DNA of 15,036 nt from NCBI GenBank assembly GCA_945863785.1, contig CAMBAQ010000029.1, positions 1 through 15,036 of the forward strand, read 5' to 3'. The stretch comes from Chthoniobacter flavus. Lineage in GTDB: Bacteria > Verrucomicrobiota > Verrucomicrobiia > Chthoniobacterales > Terrimicrobiaceae. Shown here piece by piece: positions 6,115 to 14,127 of this stretch. The notes under the pieces are model-generated. The model was not told the DNA's origin. It did no database searches and was given only the letters and a program-made list of their open reading frames with translations. Position 1 is the stretch's first letter. The number at the start of each line of letters is the position of its first letter. Both the position numbers and the translations under genes were made by a program.

Positions 6115-7808
6115 GTGATTCGCCACTCACTAATCGGGAATGGGGTCGCATGGTGATTGATGGATTGCGACAGCTCGGCGTTCAGAGAATTTTTATGAGT
6201 CCTGGAGCCAGATCATCTCCACTCATTGCAGCTCTTGCCGAAACTGATGATGTCTCGGTGACCATTCATTATGACGAAAGGGGAATGTCCTTTGCTGCGC
6301 TCGGGCATGCGATGGCAACTGGGCTTCCCTCAGTCTGCATTACAACCAGTGGATCTGCTGTGGCTAATCTTCTGCCTGCTTGCGTTGAGGCATCTCATTC
6401 TGGCGTACCCGTTATTTTTGTGACGGCCGACAGACCCCCGGAACTCCGTGGCACAGGCGCCAATCAAACAATTCTCCAGCCAGGGATCTTTGGATCCTTT
6501 GTTCGTTTAGCCAAAGATCTACCTTGCCCGGATGATTCCAAGAGTTCGAAGGAGACTCTTATCGCCGCATTATCCGAGGCAGTGGGTGTCTCAACGGGAA
6601 CGAATCCTGGTCCAGTTCACTTGAATGTTCCCATTCGTGAACCACTACTGGAGAAGGGCGTCGCAATAACGTCGTTGTTGATAGATCCAATTAATCACCC
6701 TCAATCCGAACTTTTAAACCCGCCAATTTCTCTCAACTCCTTTTTCTCATGTGACTTCGGAGTTGTTGTGATTGGAAGGCTCTCCGCTCGCGAGCAAGTT
6801 CGTATTCAAGAGGTTATTGAATGGAGCAAACGTCTTGGATGGCCTGTTTTTTGTGATGCTTTGTCTGGTGCTCGTCTCATTTGGGGAGGTATTCGGCATG
6901 GTGATTGGCTTTTACAGAGGAGCGATATTCCATCACCCACGCGTGTTCTGCATTTCGGCGGTGCACTTGTTTCCAAGCGGATCGGAAAATGGCTGAGCAC
7001 TTGTCATGGCGACGACTATATTCAGGTTAGGGAATCGCCACTACCTCTCGATCCCTGGGATCAAAAACCCCGAGTTATTAAAATGGGGGTATTGGAATTT
7101 TGCAGGTCCATTGCCCCACTTCCTCCATCGATTGATGGCTGGGCGTCTGCATGGAAGTCTGCGGATAATGCCGCGGCAGGGGTTCTTCAGGAACAGTTGA
7201 GAAAAAAAACGGGGCTTTCTGAACCGGAGATTTGCCGCGTCGTAGCTCGTGTTGCTTCAGAGCTTGACCACAATCTCTTTCTTGCAAATTCGATGCCCGT
7301 GAGAGATTTCGATGCCTCTGCTGAGACCTTTGATGTTAAGGGTCGCGCTGTTTTTGTTAATCGTGGCGCGAGTGGGATTGATGGAAATATCGCAACTATC
7401 GCAGGCATCGCAATGGCTAGTGATACCCCGCTTCTTGCACTTATTGGCGATCTGTCTGCCTTACACGACTTGAATTCGCTACCCCTTCTCTTAGATCGCC
7501 GAGTCACGTTGGTGATTGTGAACAATCATGGTGGCGGGATCTTTCGCTTCCTCCCGCTACCAGTGAAACCTGATAAACGAGAGAAATATTGGGAAACCCC
7601 GCACAACTTTGGTTTTGCGCACGCTGCGGCTCAGTTTGGAATCCAGTATCACTGCCCAACTTCCATTTCAGCCTTAGAAGATTTGCTAAGCGCGCCTTTG
7701 AATGGCCCCCGGATTGTGGAATGTGTGACGGATCGTGAAGAGAACGAGAGACTTCACAAGGTTATCGCGGATCACATCTGCAAACTCGATCTCAAATGGC
7801 CTCGCTAA
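6111..7808 (+). CDS. menD: SEPHCHC synthase MenD (thiamine diphosphate enzyme)
   Basis: MenD joins isochorismate and 2-oxoglutarate, with loss of CO2, to make 2-succinyl-5-enolpyruvyl-6-hydroxy-3-cyclohexene-1-carboxylate (SEPHCHC). It uses thiamine diphosphate and Mg2+. The 565-residue length is typical. The N-terminal pyrimidine-binding domain shows SPGARSSPL (30-38) and HYDERGMSFAALG with the catalytic E56, then TSGSAVANLLPA and TADRPPELRGTGANQTI. The C-terminal diphosphate-binding domain has the motif GDLSALHDLNSL starting at G446-D447 and NNHGGGIFRFLP from N471. The family usually reads SPGSRS; alanine replaces the first serine here. The gene starts inside the menF stop codon (ATGA) and ends 13 nt inside menH. 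A run of eight adenines (7202-7209) falls in codons for RKKT. Confidence 0.96.
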   Translation: MSDSPLTNREWGRMVIDGLRQLGVQRIFMSPGARSSPLIAALAETDDVSVTIHYDERGMSFAALGHAMATGLPSVCITTSGSAVANLLPACVEASHSGVPVIFVTADRPPELRGTGANQTILQPGIFGSFVRLAKDLPCPDDSKSSKETLIAALSEAVGVSTGTNPGPVHLNVPIREPLLEKGVAITSLLIDPINHPQSELLNPPISLNSFFSCDFGVVVIGRLSAREQVRIQEVIEWSKRLGWPVFCDALSGARLIWGGIRHGDWLLQRSDIPSPTRVLHFGGALVSKRIGKWLSTCHGDDYIQVRESPLPLDPWDQKPRVIKMGVLEFCRSIAPLPPSIDGWASAWKSADNAAAGVLQEQLRKKTGLSEPEICRVVARVASELDHNLFLANSMPVRDFDASAETFDVKGRAVFVNRGASGIDGNIATIAGIAMASDTPLLALIGDLSALHDLNSLPLLLDRRVTLVIVNNHGGGIFRFLPLPVKPDKREKYWETPHNFGFAHAAAQFGIQYHCPTSISALEDLLSAPLNGPRIVECVTDREENERLHKVIADHICKLDLKWPR

Positions 7809-8590
7809 AACTGCATCGTTGGGGAAACCCCACCGCTCCAGCATGGTTGTGTCTTCATGGTTTCATGGGGACGGGTTCCGATTGGGACACCTTTGCTTGC
7901 GCAGCATTAGCGCTCAACCCAAATCTCTCGATTTTGGCTCCAGACCTTCCCGGACATGGTGAAAGCTTTTCTGTTCCTGTGGATTTATTCGAGAGTCAAA
8001 TCCTCGCCCTTCTCGATGTAGAGAATTTAGGGGCTGTTACTTTAATCGGATATTCCCTCGGAGGGCGTTTAGGACTGCAGACCATTCTTTCAGATGCCCA
8101 CAGGTTCTCCGGACTTGTTGGGATTTCCACTTCGGCAGGCCTTGATATTCAAAGTGAACGTGACCAGAGAAAAGTGCTCGATTGCCAGCTTGCCACTCGA
8201 TTGAGGGGCATCACTTCCGAATCTGCATTTCGTCAGTTTCTGAGCGACTGGTGGGAATTGCCGGTTTTCAAATCTCAAACCCGAAGCTTGGAAATGAAGA
8301 GCAGTTTCATCGAGTCGAGAATGAAGCAAACCCCTCAAACTTTGGCTGAATCTCTTATGCGATGGAGCCCTGGTGTTCTTCCATCGTTATGGGATTCGCT
8401 TGGTGAATTCCACGGACGATCCTTATTCCTAGCAGGTGCTGATGATGAGAAATACGCTCAGATATCCAAAAAGCTGGCTGAGAAAATCCCGGAAGCTTGT
8501 TTTCAAATCCTCGCTGGCACTGGTCACCAGATCCTGATTGAAAAACCGCTCGATGCAGCTCGATGTGTGGTGGATTTTCTTCAACACTGA
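7796..8590 (+). CDS. menH: SHCHC synthase MenH, alpha/beta hydrolase
   Basis: MenH eliminates pyruvate from SEPHCHC to give 2-succinyl-6-hydroxy-2,4-cyclohexadiene-1-carboxylate (SHCHC). The 264-residue chain is an alpha/beta-hydrolase: oxyanion segment LHGFMGTGSDW (20-30), APDLPGHGES (48-57), nucleophile elbow GYSLGGR with S87, an acid in AGADDEKY (D216 or D217) and the histidine H244 in GTGHQILIEKP. LHGFMG, DLPGHG and GYSLGGR are typical of MenH, and the gene lies between menD and menB. The start ATG overlaps the menD end by 13 nt; no strong Shine-Dalgarno sequence is seen, fitting coupled translation. A 55-bp gap follows before menB. Confidence 0.94.
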   Translation: MASLKLHRWGNPTAPAWLCLHGFMGTGSDWDTFACAALALNPNLSILAPDLPGHGESFSVPVDLFESQILALLDVENLGAVTLIGYSLGGRLGLQTILSDAHRFSGLVGISTSAGLDIQSERDQRKVLDCQLATRLRGITSESAFRQFLSDWWELPVFKSQTRSLEMKSSFIESRMKQTPQTLAESLMRWSPGVLPSLWDSLGEFHGRSLFLAGADDEKYAQISKKLAEKIPEACFQILAGTGHQILIEKPLDAARCVVDFLQH

Positions 8591-8645
8591 AGCTAGTGAA
8601 TTTCGGCATTGGAAGCCGTGCAGGTCTTGTTTATTTTGATGAGAT

Positions 8646-9470
8646 ATGAAGATGGCTCTCGATTGGAAAACCGCATTGCAATTTGAAGACATCCGCTATG
8701 AAAAGGCGGAGGGGATTGCAAAAATCACCATCAACCGTCCTGAGTGCCGCAATGCTTTCCGTCCGCTCACTGTTCATGAAATGCGAAATGCTCTTCAAGA
8801 TGCACGCGACGATTCTTCCATCGGTGTAGTGATTTTGACTGGCGAGGGTGAATTGGCATTTTGTTCCGGTGGGGATCAGAAGATTCGCGGTGATGCTGGT
8901 TACTCCGACGAGGGTGGAGTCGAGCGATTGAATGTCTTAGACTTTCAAAGGGAGATTCGCACTTGCCCGAAACCTATCATTGCGATGGTTGCAGGCTGGG
9001 CGGTCGGAGGAGGTCATGTTTTGCATGTCATGTGTGATCTGACAATCGCTGCAGATAATGCCAAGTTCGGTCAGACTGGACCTCGAGTCGGTTCTTTCGA
9101 CGGAGGATTCGGCGCCAGTTATCTCGCTCGCATTGTAGGTCAAAAGAAGGCCCGCGAGATTTGGTTTCTTTGCCGCACCTATGATGCAAACCAAGCTCTC
9201 GAAATGGGCCTCGTGAACAAGGTGGTTCCTTATGAGGATCTCGAGATGGAAACGGTGCAATGGTGTCGTGAGATTCTTGAAAAGTCCCCGCTGGCGATTC
9301 GTTGCTTGAAGGCAGCTCTCAATGCCGACTGCGACGGGCAAGCTGGACTGCAAGAACTCGCCGGTAACGCCACGCTCCTTTACTACATGACCGAAGAAGG
9401 CCAGGAAGGCCGGAATGCCTTTGTGGAAAAACGGAAACCCGACTTCGGAAAATTTCCCAAACGTCCGTGA
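8646..9470 (+). CDS. menB: 1,4-dihydroxy-2-naphthoyl-CoA synthase MenB (crotonase family)
   Basis: MenB cyclises o-succinylbenzoyl-CoA to DHNA-CoA by an intramolecular Claisen condensation. At 274 residues it has every MenB landmark: [24 protein letters not shown] (73-86), [10 protein letters not shown] (119-128), the block [12 protein letters not shown] (143-154), [56 protein letters not shown] and the C-terminal [13 protein letters not shown]. Gly145, seven residues before the conserved D152, corresponds to E. coli Gly156, so this should be the bicarbonate-dependent type I enzyme, not the Asp-containing mycobacterial type. It is the most conserved protein of the operon. It is the only operon gene after menF that does not overlap the gene before it. 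A second ATG at 8652 is an alternative start. Its stop overlaps the menA GTG. Confidence 0.97.
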   Translation: MKMALDWKTALQFEDIRYEKAEGIAKITINRPECRNAFRPLTVHEMRNALQDARDDSSIGVVILTGEGELAFCSGGDQKIRGDAGYSDEGGVERLNVLDFQREIRTCPKPIIAMVAGWAVGGGHVLHVMCDLTIAADNAKFGQTGPRVGSFDGGFGASYLARIVGQKKAREIWFLCRTYDANQALEMGLVNKVVPYEDLEMETVQWCREILEKSPLAIRCLKAALNADCDGQAGLQELAGNATLLYYMTEEGQEGRNAFVEKRKPDFGKFPKRP

Positions 9471-10366
9471 GTGATAGCCTCCTGAGTCAAACGAGGCTTT
9501 GGCTCCTTGCCAGTCGCCCCAAGACACTCTTCGCTGCCCTAGCCCCTGTGATGCTGGGAACAGCACTCGCTTACTCGCTGGGAAAGGGCCATCTCGCGAG
9601 TGCCATCGCCGCTCTACTTGGAGCTATCGGTATTCAAGTCGGAACGAATCTCGCAAATGATTATTGGGATGCAAAAAAAGGGGCAGATACTGAAGCCCGA
9701 TTAGGCCCCATACGAGTTACCTCATCTGGGCTCCTTTCTCCGCGAAGCGTATTTATCGGAATGCTCTTCGCTTTTGTTGCGGCGGGTTTTGCTGGTGTTT
9801 ATTTGATTTATGAAGCGGGTTGGCCTGTTTTTTGGATCGGCATCATATCGATCTTTTGTGGGATTATTTATACTGCGGGCCCGTTTCCCCTAGCGTATCT
9901 CGGACTTGGAGATGTTTTCACTTTTGTGTTTTTTGGTCCGGTCGCGACTGGGGGATCCTTCTACGTGCAGGCGCATACCGTTTCTTTCACTGCTCTTTTA
10001 TTGGGGTGCATTCCGGGGTCCTATTCAGTGGTTCTCATCGCACTCAATAATCTGCGTGATCGTGAATCCGATATCTTGGTGAACAAAAAAACTCTCGCTG
10101 TTCGTTTTGGTGTAGCCTTTGCGCGCGCGGAGATCGCCCTTGGCCTTTATTCCCCCGTCATTTTTATCATGCTGTTCTATCGTGATGGCCATCTTTCTGT
10201 GCTTGGGACAATCGCCAGTATGTCGGTTTGCGTCCTCGGAGGATTAGCTGTCTTATTGCCTGCGTATCGAATCGGAGACATGCGTTTGATAAATGGTCTG
10301 TTTCCGCGCACTGGCATGTTGAGTCTTGTGATGGCTTCAATTCTGTCGCTTTTTCTTCTCTTGTGA
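9467..10366 (+). CDS. menA: DHNA octaprenyltransferase MenA (UbiA family, membrane)
   Basis: MenA attaches a polyprenyl chain to DHNA, with decarboxylation, giving demethylmenaquinone in the cytoplasmic membrane. The 299-residue protein is largely hydrophobic, with about eight to nine membrane segments. It carries both UbiA-family aspartate motifs for Mg2+-diphosphate binding: [11 protein letters not shown] (64-74) and NNLRDRESD (194-202). The N-terminal [20 protein letters not shown] matches MenA, as opposed to UbiA or protohaem farnesyltransferase. The start is a GTG that overlaps the menB stop (GTGA), and the gene ends in a second GTGA overlap with menC. It sits in the middle of the soluble-enzyme genes, which fits a single translationally coupled unit. 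Confidence 0.95.
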   Translation: MSDSLLSQTRLWLLASRPKTLFAALAPVMLGTALAYSLGKGHLASAIAALLGAIGIQVGTNLANDYWDAKKGADTEARLGPIRVTSSGLLSPRSVFIGMLFAFVAAGFAGVYLIYEAGWPVFWIGIISIFCGIIYTAGPFPLAYLGLGDVFTFVFFGPVATGGSFYVQAHTVSFTALLLGCIPGSYSVVLIALNNLRDRESDILVNKKTLAVRFGVAFARAEIALGLYSPVIFIMLFYRDGHLSVLGTIASMSVCVLGGLAVLLPAYRIGDMRLINGLFPRTGMLSLVMASILSLFLLL

Positions 10367-11304
10367 GCGCTCCGACTTTCCATCGCTACGAACTTCCTCT
10401 GACGAATGGAAATGTTCGCCGCGGCCTATTGCTTCAATGCGGTGGGGCGTGGGGTGATGCGGCTCCGCTTCAAGGGTGGAGTTCGGAAACCTGCGATGAC
10501 CTGGTTCGATATCTTTCGAATGATCCGAATCTCGATACCATCCCTGCCAGTTTGTCTTCGTTGCACTGCGCTATGGAAGGCGTAATGGCTTCAGCGGAGA
10601 ACTTTCAAAACTGGCCGATACTTCACAACGAAGTGCCCATCAATGCACTTCTTCAAGGAACGGTTTCCGAGATCATCGATCAAGCCAAGCTTGCATTGGG
10701 GGAGGGATGCCGTTGCTTGAAAATCAAGACCACCCACGTTCCATTGGATGCTTTGCCGCATTTGTTAACGGTTATTCGTGATGTCTCTGAATGTACGTTC
10801 CGCCTTGATTCCAATCGAGCATGGAGTTTTTCCACATGCATGCAGGTTGCTGAAGATTTGCAGGGGCTGGCTGTGGAGTATTTGGAGGAACCATTGCGAA
10901 AGGGCGAATCCCTGCCTCAGTTGATTGCGCAATGCCCGATCCCGATCGCTCTTGATGAAACGCTAAGGGATATTGGGGCTGACGAATTGTCACGTTATCG
11001 TGGCGCAGTCGCTTTAGTTTTGAAGCCGACTCTGATGGGTGGATTTGCAACCTGTTCCCGTTTTGCTGATGTCGGTGCTTCGTTAGGAATGAAATCCGTC
11101 GTGAGTGCGTGCTACGAGTCAGGTGTTGGTATTTTTGCCCTTGGCCGATTTGCCTCCTCATTGGAGAGTATTAGCGCTGCGGGTCTCGACACTTATTCCC
11201 ACATTAAGAAAGATCTGCTCACGAAGAGACTTTCTCTCGATCGCTATTCCTTTTGTAGCTCTGCCCCACTTCCATCTGTAGATGAATCCACTCTTCTTGA
11301 TTGA
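10363..11304 (+). CDS. menC: o-Succinylbenzoate synthase MenC (enolase superfamily)
   Basis: MenC dehydrates SHCHC to o-succinylbenzoate. The 313-residue protein shows the enolase-superfamily active site in order: the KxK pair in CLKIKT (K120, K122), metal ligands D149 (RLDSNRAW), E175 (EYLEEPL) and D198 (ALDETLRD), and the second base K221 (LVLKPTLMGG). The spacings are close to those of E. coli MenC. The reading frame is open upstream into menA, but the added 45 residues (MRPRRISC...) have no capping-domain character. I therefore chose the GTG at 10363, which overlaps the menA stop as GTGA exactly as menA overlaps menB. The capping-domain start APTFHRYELPLTNG follows directly. The 3' end overlaps menE by 23 nt. 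Overall identity to well-studied MenC looks low, as is usual in this family. Confidence 0.93.
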   Translation: MSAPTFHRYELPLTNGNVRRGLLLQCGGAWGDAAPLQGWSSETCDDLVRYLSNDPNLDTIPASLSSLHCAMEGVMASAENFQNWPILHNEVPINALLQGTVSEIIDQAKLALGEGCRCLKIKTTHVPLDALPHLLTVIRDVSECTFRLDSNRAWSFSTCMQVAEDLQGLAVEYLEEPLRKGESLPQLIAQCPIPIALDETLRDIGADELSRYRGAVALVLKPTLMGGFATCSRFADVGASLGMKSVVSACYESGVGIFALGRFASSLESISAAGLDTYSHIKKDLLTKRLSLDRYSFCSSAPLPSVDESTLLD

Positions 11305-12625
11305 GGAATCTGCCAATAGCTTTGGAGATTCGGTAGCGTTGCACGATCTCGCCAGCGGGAGGAAAATCCGTTTTCGCGAACTGCCCGATTTTTTGCGAGC
11401 CGTTATCAGGAATGCTGGTAAATGGGGATCTTCGCCCTTGGTCACGGCAATGCCGACAAGTTTCGATCATGTGGCCCTACTCCTTGCCGCCTCGCTTTCT
11501 GGGCGCCCTGTGGCTCCACTGAGCCCTCGTTTGCCTCATATGGAAATCCTGCGTCGTGCTGCTTATGTCGGCGCACAGGGGATTCATGGGGCATCGGATT
11601 TTGAAAAAATAGTTTCCCCTCCTAGGGAATTAAATGATGTGGGAACCTTGATCTTCACATCGGGTTCAAGCGGCCCGGCAAAAGCGGTTGCTCATCGCTG
11701 GGGTGCCCATATCGCGAATGCTGCCGGTGCCGAAGAACGCATTCCACTGGCTCCTGGATGCGGGTGGTTACTGTCTCTTCCTCTGCACCATGTGAGCGGA
11801 ATTTCGGTTCTCATTCGGTGTCTTGCCTCCGGTGCGACTATCCTTATACCGGATGCCGCTTGTCCGCTCGAAGCCCAGATTGCCAATCAGGCCATCACTC
11901 ATTTATCCGTTGTTTCCCTTCAATTGGAGCGTCTTCTTCTAGACCGAGCACCGCTTCATCGGTTGAATGCGGTGCTTGCTGGAGGTGGTCCGATTTCAGC
12001 CTCAGTAGTGCATCATGCTATCGAATCCGGCGTTCCCCTTCACTTGACTTATGGGATGACCGAGACGGCCTCGCAGATCACAACCACAGAAAAACTGACA
12101 GCATGCCCGTCTCGGATTCACGCGGGAAAGCCGCTCCCTGGCAGGGAGCTTCGTATTTCCTCATTAGGAGAGGTGCAGGTGAGGGGAGGGATCCTAGCAA
12201 CAGGAGTTTTAACTTCTTCAGGAGAGTTGGAATCAATCACGGATGCCGAGGGATGGTCTTCAACCCGTGATGTTGGGACCTTAAACAAAAACAACGAATT
12301 AATCCTCCTCGGTCGACGAGATCGAATGATCATCTCGGGGGGGGAAAACATCCACCCCGAAAGGATTGAGGCGATTCTGAGCGACGTTCCGGGAGTGGTT
12401 CGCGTAGCGGTGGTAGGGATCACGCATCCCGTCTTTGGAATGCGCCCGGTGGCCTTTGTTAATGGGAACGTGGACGTGGAAAGTTTACGGGGTTTCCTGG
12501 GGAAACGGGTCGAGAGATTTGCGATCGCCGATTTCTTTTTTCCGTGGCCAGATGCCATTCCAATCGATGATGCCAAGATCGACTACAGTCAACTGACTCG
12601 ACTTGCTGAGACTATGGCACATTAA
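11282..12625 (+). CDS. menE: o-Succinylbenzoate-CoA ligase MenE (acyl-adenylate-forming)
   Basis: MenE activates o-succinylbenzoate with ATP and CoA to OSB-CoA, the MenB substrate. The 447-residue length is normal for MenE and shorter than most acyl-CoA synthetases. The ANL-family motifs are present: the ATP-binding loop IFTSGSSGPAKAVAHRW (124-140), LPLHHVSG (166-173), the adenine-contacting YGMTETAS (257-264), the hinge region GRRDRMIISGGENIHPE, and a C-terminal catalytic lysine K432 in DDAKIDYSQL. The start codon lies 23 nt inside menC. A run of eight G (12337-12344) encodes part of the SGGE motif and is a possible slippage site. The enzyme catalyses the step between MenC and MenB, although it is the last of the seven genes. 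Confidence 0.96.
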   Translation: MNPLFLIEESANSFGDSVALHDLASGRKIRFRELPDFLRAVIRNAGKWGSSPLVTAMPTSFDHVALLLAASLSGRPVAPLSPRLPHMEILRRAAYVGAQGIHGASDFEKIVSPPRELNDVGTLIFTSGSSGPAKAVAHRWGAHIANAAGAEERIPLAPGCGWLLSLPLHHVSGISVLIRCLASGATILIPDAACPLEAQIANQAITHLSVVSLQLERLLLDRAPLHRLNAVLAGGGPISASVVHHAIESGVPLHLTYGMTETASQITTTEKLTACPSRIHAGKPLPGRELRISSLGEVQVRGGILATGVLTSSGELESITDAEGWSSTRDVGTLNKNNELILLGRRDRMIISGGENIHPERIEAILSDVPGVVRVAVVGITHPVFGMRPVAFVNGNVDVESLRGFLGKRVERFAIADFFFPWPDAIPIDDAKIDYSQLTRLAETMAH

Positions 12626-12663
12626 AATGAGTCTATTCGTTTTTGTTGTATGGGGAATTGTTT

Positions 12664-13179
12664 GTGGGTGATATTCCAAGAAACGTGCTACGAAAACTGA
12701 TTAACCATTTTAGGTCGCTGGGCTTGAAATTGCTTGAATTGCATGACTCGCCCACCTCGTTGGCAGGAGGAGTCGCCATTGGTATCTTTGTCGGGTTCAC
12801 TCCTCTTTTTGGTTTGAAGACCCTCATCTGCTTGGGAGTGGCTTACGTTCTGCGATGCAATCCCATTGCCGCAGTCATCGCGGTGACACTGCATGATGTG
12901 TGCACGCCTCTCTGGCCAGTGATACTCGAGATTGAATACGAGATTGGCTCGTGGATTCTCAAGCTCTTGCATGCCGCGCCGGAGGTGACTGGCGCGAAAG
13001 AATTTCATATTAGTGACTTCATGAAATGGACAACATTTTTGGGGATCGGGCTTCCGATGCTTTTAGGTTCTTTGTTTCTGTCTGCGCCATCGGCATTGAT
13101 CAGCTACTTGGTCACATACCCGATCTTTAAGCGCCGGGCAATTCGCCGCGCCGCTCTGCTAGAAGCCGAGAGCCCTTAA
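12664..13179 (+). CDS. DUF2062 family membrane protein
   Basis: The protein (171 residues) has the DUF2062 signature near its N-terminus: DSPTSLAGGVAIGIFVGFTPLFGLKTL, then CNPIAAVIAVTL. Two hydrophobic segments surround this motif, and another pair lies near the C-terminus (FLGIGLPMLLGSLFLSAPSALISYLVTYPIF), ending in a basic tail KRRAIRRAA. It is an inner-membrane protein of unknown function. I chose the GTG at 12664 because GGGGA lies 7 nt upstream; TTG codons at 12643, 12646 and 12658 are alternatives. The gene begins 38 bp after menE with no terminator between, so it probably shares the men transcript. The next gene starts 1 bp after its stop codon. Confidence 0.85.
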   Translation: MGDIPRNVLRKLINHFRSLGLKLLELHDSPTSLAGGVAIGIFVGFTPLFGLKTLICLGVAYVLRCNPIAAVIAVTLHDVCTPLWPVILEIEYEIGSWILKLLHAAPEVTGAKEFHISDFMKWTTFLGIGLPMLLGSLFLSAPSALISYLVTYPIFKRRAIRRAALLEAESP

Positions 13180-13180
13180 T

Positions 13181-13852
13181 ATGAAAAAAGGAACTGCAAT
13201 TCTTTCCGTTATTTTGACGCTCTTAGGCGGATTTCTACTCACTCGCGAGTCTAGCACGTACGCTTGGTGGGATGTTGTGTGGGTTTTACTTCTTGCAATA
13301 TTGTCTTATATCGGGGTCGTGACGCATGCTGGCTTGGCCAAGGCTCGAGCCTGTGCCGGTATCGTAGTGGTAGTTTTTTCGGTTTTCATTGCCCTCACGG
13401 TTTTCACCGGTTGGCCACTAGGTCCAATGAGATTCTGCGGTCCCGAAGCCCTTAAATTGGGGAATTCCTTTCCGCTCTTACCGCCACTTCTCGCGTTTGC
13501 CTTACTCAGCCTTTGCCAAAAAACAGCAGCTCAGATTTTTTCATCTGCTGGTCGCAATGCCTTGGCGATCATTACAGCGGGATTCTTTTGCCTCACGCTC
13601 GCAAATGGATTGGTCTTCCTCTGTAAGGCGCGGCTTTGGTGGTTGTGGAATCCATGGGGAGGGGGATCTGCTTATTTCCAAGTGGCGATGGCATTCGTGA
13701 TGCTCGCCTTGGCCGGCTTTCTCCTAGCTCGCATTTACCCAGAAGACACGGGTTTAAAATTAACGCGATGGTCTCAGGAGGGCGTTGTTCTCCTTACCAT
13801 CAATCTGCTGTTTATTGCGGCAAATATTTTGCTTCTTCCTGGGTTGTTATGA
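13181..13852 (+). CDS. Multi-pass membrane protein, faintly like the CruF/DUF422 carotenoid family
   Basis: The 223-residue protein has about seven hydrophobic segments (roughly 5-21, 29-45, 58-77, 97-113, 127-147, 166-184 and 202-222). The segment TGWPLGPMRFCGPEALKLGNSFPLLPP and the later WWLWNPWGGGSAYFQVAM recall the layout of CruF/DUF422 carotenoid 1,2-hydratase-like proteins. In those, a GxPxGxYxYT...PxxVP motif is followed by a W-rich loop and a GxYFGVP motif. The match is from memory and several key residues differ, so the function is uncertain. If correct, the substrate would be an isoprenoid. The ATG follows the DUF2062 stop by 1 bp, and the gene overlaps the next one as ATGA, making a tight three-gene set. 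Confidence 0.75.
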   Translation: MKKGTAILSVILTLLGGFLLTRESSTYAWWDVVWVLLLAILSYIGVVTHAGLAKARACAGIVVVVFSVFIALTVFTGWPLGPMRFCGPEALKLGNSFPLLPPLLAFALLSLCQKTAAQIFSSAGRNALAIITAGFFCLTLANGLVFLCKARLWWLWNPWGGGSAYFQVAMAFVMLALAGFLLARIYPEDTGLKLTRWSQEGVVLLTINLLFIAANILLLPGLL

Positions 13853-14091
13853 AGTCGGGCTTTTTGGAGTTTGTGCGCAACAGCCTCCGAAGCGAGGAAC
13901 CAATGCATCCTCTGGATCAACGAATCGCAAAACGCTGGGTGAAGGAACGATTGAAACGAATTTTCCCGCAATTTCGAAACGATCCCGATGCACTTGAGAA
14001 TGCCTATCAAGAACTCGGTCTCGAGGCCCATGAGGGCGCTGGTAAAGGGGCAGGAACAGTCTATGAGATCACTCTTCCCAAAGGCTCTTAA
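13849..14091 (+). CDS. Small basic protein of unknown function
   Basis: I do not recognise the family. The 80-residue product is hydrophilic and helical, with the basic stretch RIAKRWVKERLKRIFP, then DPDALENAYQELGLE and a Gly-rich turn before VYEITLPKGS. There is no signal peptide or membrane segment, so it should be cytoplasmic. The ATG at 13849 overlaps the stop of the preceding gene (ATGA). An inner ATG at 13903 has GAGG five bases upstream and would give a 62-residue protein starting MHPLDQRIAKRW. That is a credible alternative and could be the true start. The compact charged layout could suit a nucleic-acid or protein-binding role, but nothing seen proves this. Confidence 0.7.
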   Translation: MKSGFLEFVRNSLRSEEPMHPLDQRIAKRWVKERLKRIFPQFRNDPDALENAYQELGLEAHEGAGKGAGTVYEITLPKGS

Positions 14092-14127
14092 GACAAACTC
14101 GGAGATTTTTTAGTCCCAGAGTTTGTC
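14092..14127. repeat. Inverted repeat across the convergent junction, possible terminator hairpin
   Basis: The arms GACAAACTC (14092-14100) and GAGTTTGTC (14119-14127) are perfect complements separated by 18 nt. The first arm begins right after the stop codon of the small plus-strand gene. The second lies in the last codons of the minus-strand aminotransferase gene, whose TAA is in the loop. The only T run (14106-14111) is in the loop, so neither direction shows a classical U tract after the stem. It may act as a weak bidirectional terminator or 3'-end stabiliser. Confidence 0.4.

Noticed and set aside
8591..8645. Possible terminator or promoter in the menH-menB gap
   Set aside because: Only a 4-bp stem (CGGC/GCCG) is visible, and no convincing -35/-10 pair was found.
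8937..9566. 209-codon open frame on the minus strand opposite menB
   Set aside because: It lies wholly over menB and the menA start, whose products are unmistakable, and its own translation resembles no protein family.
10228..10362. N-terminal extension of MenC by 45 residues into menA
   Set aside because: It would overlap menA by 139 nt and lacks family character. The GTG at 10363 gives the same GTGA overlap as menB/menA and leads straight into the capping domain.
11758..12576. Open frames of 170 (+) and 152 (-) codons within menE
   Set aside because: They are shadow frames of a well-supported gene. Their composition is rich in Ser and Arg and shows no domain.
12627..12671. 14-codon ORF (MSLFVFVVWGIVCG) between menE and the DUF2062 gene, a possible leader peptide
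   Set aside because: It has no Shine-Dalgarno sequence and no attenuator-like hairpins or runs of regulatory codons. It is too short to support without conservation data.
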